Part shown: positions 62,654 to 64,000 of the stretch, one piece after another | Layout of the letters: every line of letters starts with the position of its first letter | How positions within the stretch are numbered: position 1 is the stretch's first letter | DNA from: Mucilaginibacter hurinus | GTDB taxonomy: Bacteria; Bacteroidota; Bacteroidia; Sphingobacteriales; Sphingobacteriaceae | Direction: 5' to 3' | NCBI RefSeq assembly: GCF_003324525.1 | Contig: NZ_QGDC01000007.1 | Location: forward strand, 62,001 to 126,000 | Length of the DNA stretch: 64,000 bases | Position numbers and translations under genes: made by a program | The notes under the pieces: model-generated | What the model saw: only the letters and a program-made list of their open reading frames with translations | The model's database searches: none | What the model was told of the DNA's origin: nothing

Positions 62654-63067
62654 CTATCGTTTGGGTTTGCAAACCACCTTTATGTCTGCAACATCGCTTG
62701 GTAAACCCTCACCGGGAATTACTGTAAATATCAACTGATCCTTTGTAAGCGAGATAATATTCATGCGTTTTTCGCCGCCTATGGTTAACGTGATAAGCTT
62801 TCTCTTTTGATCGTAATACCATGTGCCGTGGCCATTCTCAACAGCCTCATCATCGCTAACGATAAATGTTTTATTGCGTTTAAACTCGGCGGATACCATT
62901 TCTGTGCCGGGCTGTGGTGTGATTTTTTTTCCGCCTAATGTGGCATAGTGCGATTGCCATTTTTTGCATAAAAGGGTTTCTACCGTTTTTGCCGGCAGCA
63001 TAATATTTTGCGCGTTAGCTGTAAAGCAGGTAAGCGTTATAAGCAATATAAGGGGTATACGTTTCAT
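62654..63067 (-). CDS. Hypothetical secreted lipocalin-like protein
   Basis: The ATG at 63067 gives 137 residues; signal peptide MKRIPLILLITLTCFTANAQ. Mature sequence: TLLCKKWQSHYATLGGKKI, VSAEFKRNKTFIVSDDEAVENGHGTWYYDQKRKLITLTI and MNIISLTKDQLIFTV, which is the strand pattern of the lipocalin-like domain family of Bacteroidota envelope proteins (a Trp near the start, a G-T-W-Y in the middle). Function unknown. It is upstream of the HipA-like gene by 118 bases. Confidence 0.68.
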   Translation of the reverse strand: MKRIPLILLITLTCFTANAQNIMLPAKTVETLLCKKWQSHYATLGGKKITPQPGTEMVSAEFKRNKTFIVSDDEAVENGHGTWYYDQKRKLITLTIGGEKRMNIISLTKDQLIFTVIPGEGLPSDVADIKVVCKPKR

Positions 63068-63125
63068 CAATGTTTATGTGGTAAATCCCACAGATCCGGA
63101 TTGAGTTTCGAAGCGTGACAAGAGC

Positions 63126-63151
63126 CTTCAACATATTGGATTTTGTTGAAG
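63126..63151 (-). terminator. Weak hairpin after hemA
   Basis: CTTCAACA (63126-63133) and TGTTGAAG (63144-63151) make an 8-bp stem with a 10-base loop, 53 bases past the hemA stop. No T-run follows, so it is a low-confidence terminator. Confidence 0.3.
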
Positions 63152-63203
63152 ATGTAATATTAGCAAAAGAAATTTAGCTAACGCAGGAATAAGAAAAAGA
63201 CGA

Positions 63204-64000
63204 TTAATTCTCTCTTATTAATATATCCTTAGCCATTACCATAGGTACGCTGATATATTTTTTCTCCATGTAGTTGATCACTTTTTCAAGTATCTCGCGT
63301 GATTGCTCGTCAAGACCTTGCACTTCGTCAACAAAAACGGTATTAAGGGCAGTGCTGCGTATCTCTTTTATCTTTTCGGGTACTTTGCGCATGGCAATTT
63401 CAACACGCCGCTGTTTTAGCTGTAGTAAAAACTCAGTAATATTTTGGTCAATGATGGCTTCGGCATGTACCAGTTCACAGTAACGTTCCTGCAGGTTTCT
63501 TTTAGCTACTTCATTCAGGGAGTGAACTTCAATAAAGTTTACGGGATACTGCTCAAGTACTTCCGGCGCGGTATCATTAGGTATAGCCAGATCGACAATA
63601 GTTTTGCGGCCTGTTTCGCCGGCAAGCAGCGATGTATATATCTCAGGGGTAATAATGGGCTCCGTTGCTGATGTGCAGGTTATAATAACGTCAAAACCAC
63701 CCTTATACGCTTTTAGCTCCTTCAGGCCGTGTGCCTCACCATTAAGGTCAGCAGCAAGCAACTGCGCTTTGGCAATGGTGCGGTTAAATATCACAAAATT
63801 GCTAAACTTATGCTTTTGCAGGTACTTGCTGATGTTTCGGTTGGTTTCGCCGGCACCTATAATAAGGATGCGGGCGTTTGAGCAAAGTTTTAGGTCTTTT
63901 AACTTGCGGTAGGCGAGGGATACTACCGAGATGGGGTTTTTGGAGATGTTGGTGTGGGTGTAAACTTCTTTAGCAGTCTTGACGACGCAGTTCATCACCA
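63204..64000 (-). CDS. hemA: Glutamyl-tRNA reductase, C-terminal two thirds (cut by window edge)
   Basis: First enzyme of tetrapyrrole synthesis by the C5 route, making glutamate-1-semialdehyde. The frame is open to the right edge, so the N-terminal catalytic domain with the active-site Cys is missing from the window. What remains covers the substrate-NADPH junction (NISKNPISVVSLAYRKL), the NADPH-binding domain (ARILIIGAGETNRNISKYLQKH, VIFNRTIAKAQLLAADL, DVIITCTSATEPII) and the C-terminal dimerisation helix (EIREKVINYMEKKY-like EILEKVINYMEKKYI). The frame extends past the first in-frame start, so a start within the window is not the true one. Confidence 0.93.
   Translation of the reverse strand, partial: VMNCVVKTAKEVYTHTNISKNPISVVSLAYRKLKDLKLCSNARILIIGAGETNRNISKYLQKHKFSNFVIFNRTIAKAQLLAADLNGEAHGLKELKAYKGGFDVIITCTSATEPIITPEIYTSLLAGETGRKTIVDLAIPNDTAPEVLEQYPVNFIEVHSLNEVAKRNLQERYCELVHAEAIIDQNITEFLLQLKQRRVEIAMRKVPEKIKEIRSTALNTVFVDEVQGLDEQSREILEKVINYMEKKYISVPMVMAKDILIREN

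Noticed and set aside
62540..62672. Hydrophobic frames in the 118-base gap between the secreted protein gene and the HipA-like gene (one reads FNCLFLGGILVGALIHYKKS before a stop)
   Set aside because: One frame has no start codon after an in-frame TAA; the other starts with TTG inside the upstream gene and runs on in shadow of the kinase gene. T-rich DNA reads as hydrophobic in any frame.

Overview
The window looks like chromosome of a Bacteroidota bacterium, most likely family Sphingobacteriaceae (Mucilaginibacter/Pedobacter-like). This is inferred from the b558-type sdhC-sdhA-sdhB operon, many short lipoproteins, Bacteroidota promoter boxes (TAnnTTTG, once with a clean TTTG 19 bases upstream), a large-insert IspG, a GH97 enzyme, and family signatures such as DUF4142, DUF4397 and the cysteine-motif TonB-domain protein. 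Several genes appear to start with TTG (purN, feoB, the SprT-like gene). No rRNA, tRNA, CRISPR array, insertion sequence, phage or plasmid gene was seen. Most of the window is ordinary core chromosome.

Layout. 1-5.1 kb: cut-off secreted protein, purN, lipoprotein, pseudouridine synthase and panB (all minus), then carA (plus) and a strong terminator, then a SprT-like protein. 5.1-9.2 kb: feoB/feoA under a textbook promoter, a very small lipoprotein, a VanZ-like protein and gcvH (minus), then a DUF4142 protein. 9.3-14.3 kb: Gfo/Idh/MocA oxidoreductase and a thioredoxin-like lipoprotein, facing the conserved trio of circularly permuted ATP-grasp, alpha-E and transglutaminase proteins. 14.6-19.1 kb: DUF4397 lipoprotein and the succinate dehydrogenase operon. 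19.3-23.9 kb: cysteine-less thioredoxin-fold lipoprotein, pdeM, ftcD, map paralogue, secreted protein. 23.9-31.6 kb: parE and parC, separated by an SGNH hydrolase, two paralogous NTF2-like secreted proteins and a YdeI-like protein. 31.7-33.7 kb: small membrane protein, LacX-type epimerase, msrA.

34.0-42.0 kb is the most coherent accessory block. It holds a GntR/sugar-binding regulator, two different cupin-type phosphosugar isomerases, a mannose-6-phosphate-isomerase-like fusion protein, a sugar porter and a secreted GH127 glycosidase. Together they could release, import and isomerise one sugar. 42.2-46.0 kb: lipoprotein, DUF4440, LiaF-like, PspC and SDR genes. 46.2-49.5 kb: GH97 enzyme and a divergent PfkB kinase. 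49.6-53.2 kb: MlaE/MlaF-type ABC pair, methyltransferase, lipoprotein. 53.3-59.5 kb: frameshifted RDD protein, lipoprotein, ispG with repeat-derived inserts, TonB-domain protein, pyruvate oxidase. 59.6-64.0 kb: lipoprotein, outer-membrane protein, overlapping DUF3037/HipA-like kinase pair, secreted protein and the cut-off hemA.

The main unusual signals are: short-period (7-8 bp) degenerate repeats, arranged as inverted arms in two intergenic regions and in frame inside ispG; the HipA-like kinase/DUF3037 pair; the sugar-isomerase locus with its palindromic operator candidate; a 24-bp tandem palindromic array upstream of parC; and the frameshift in the GYF_2/RDD gene.
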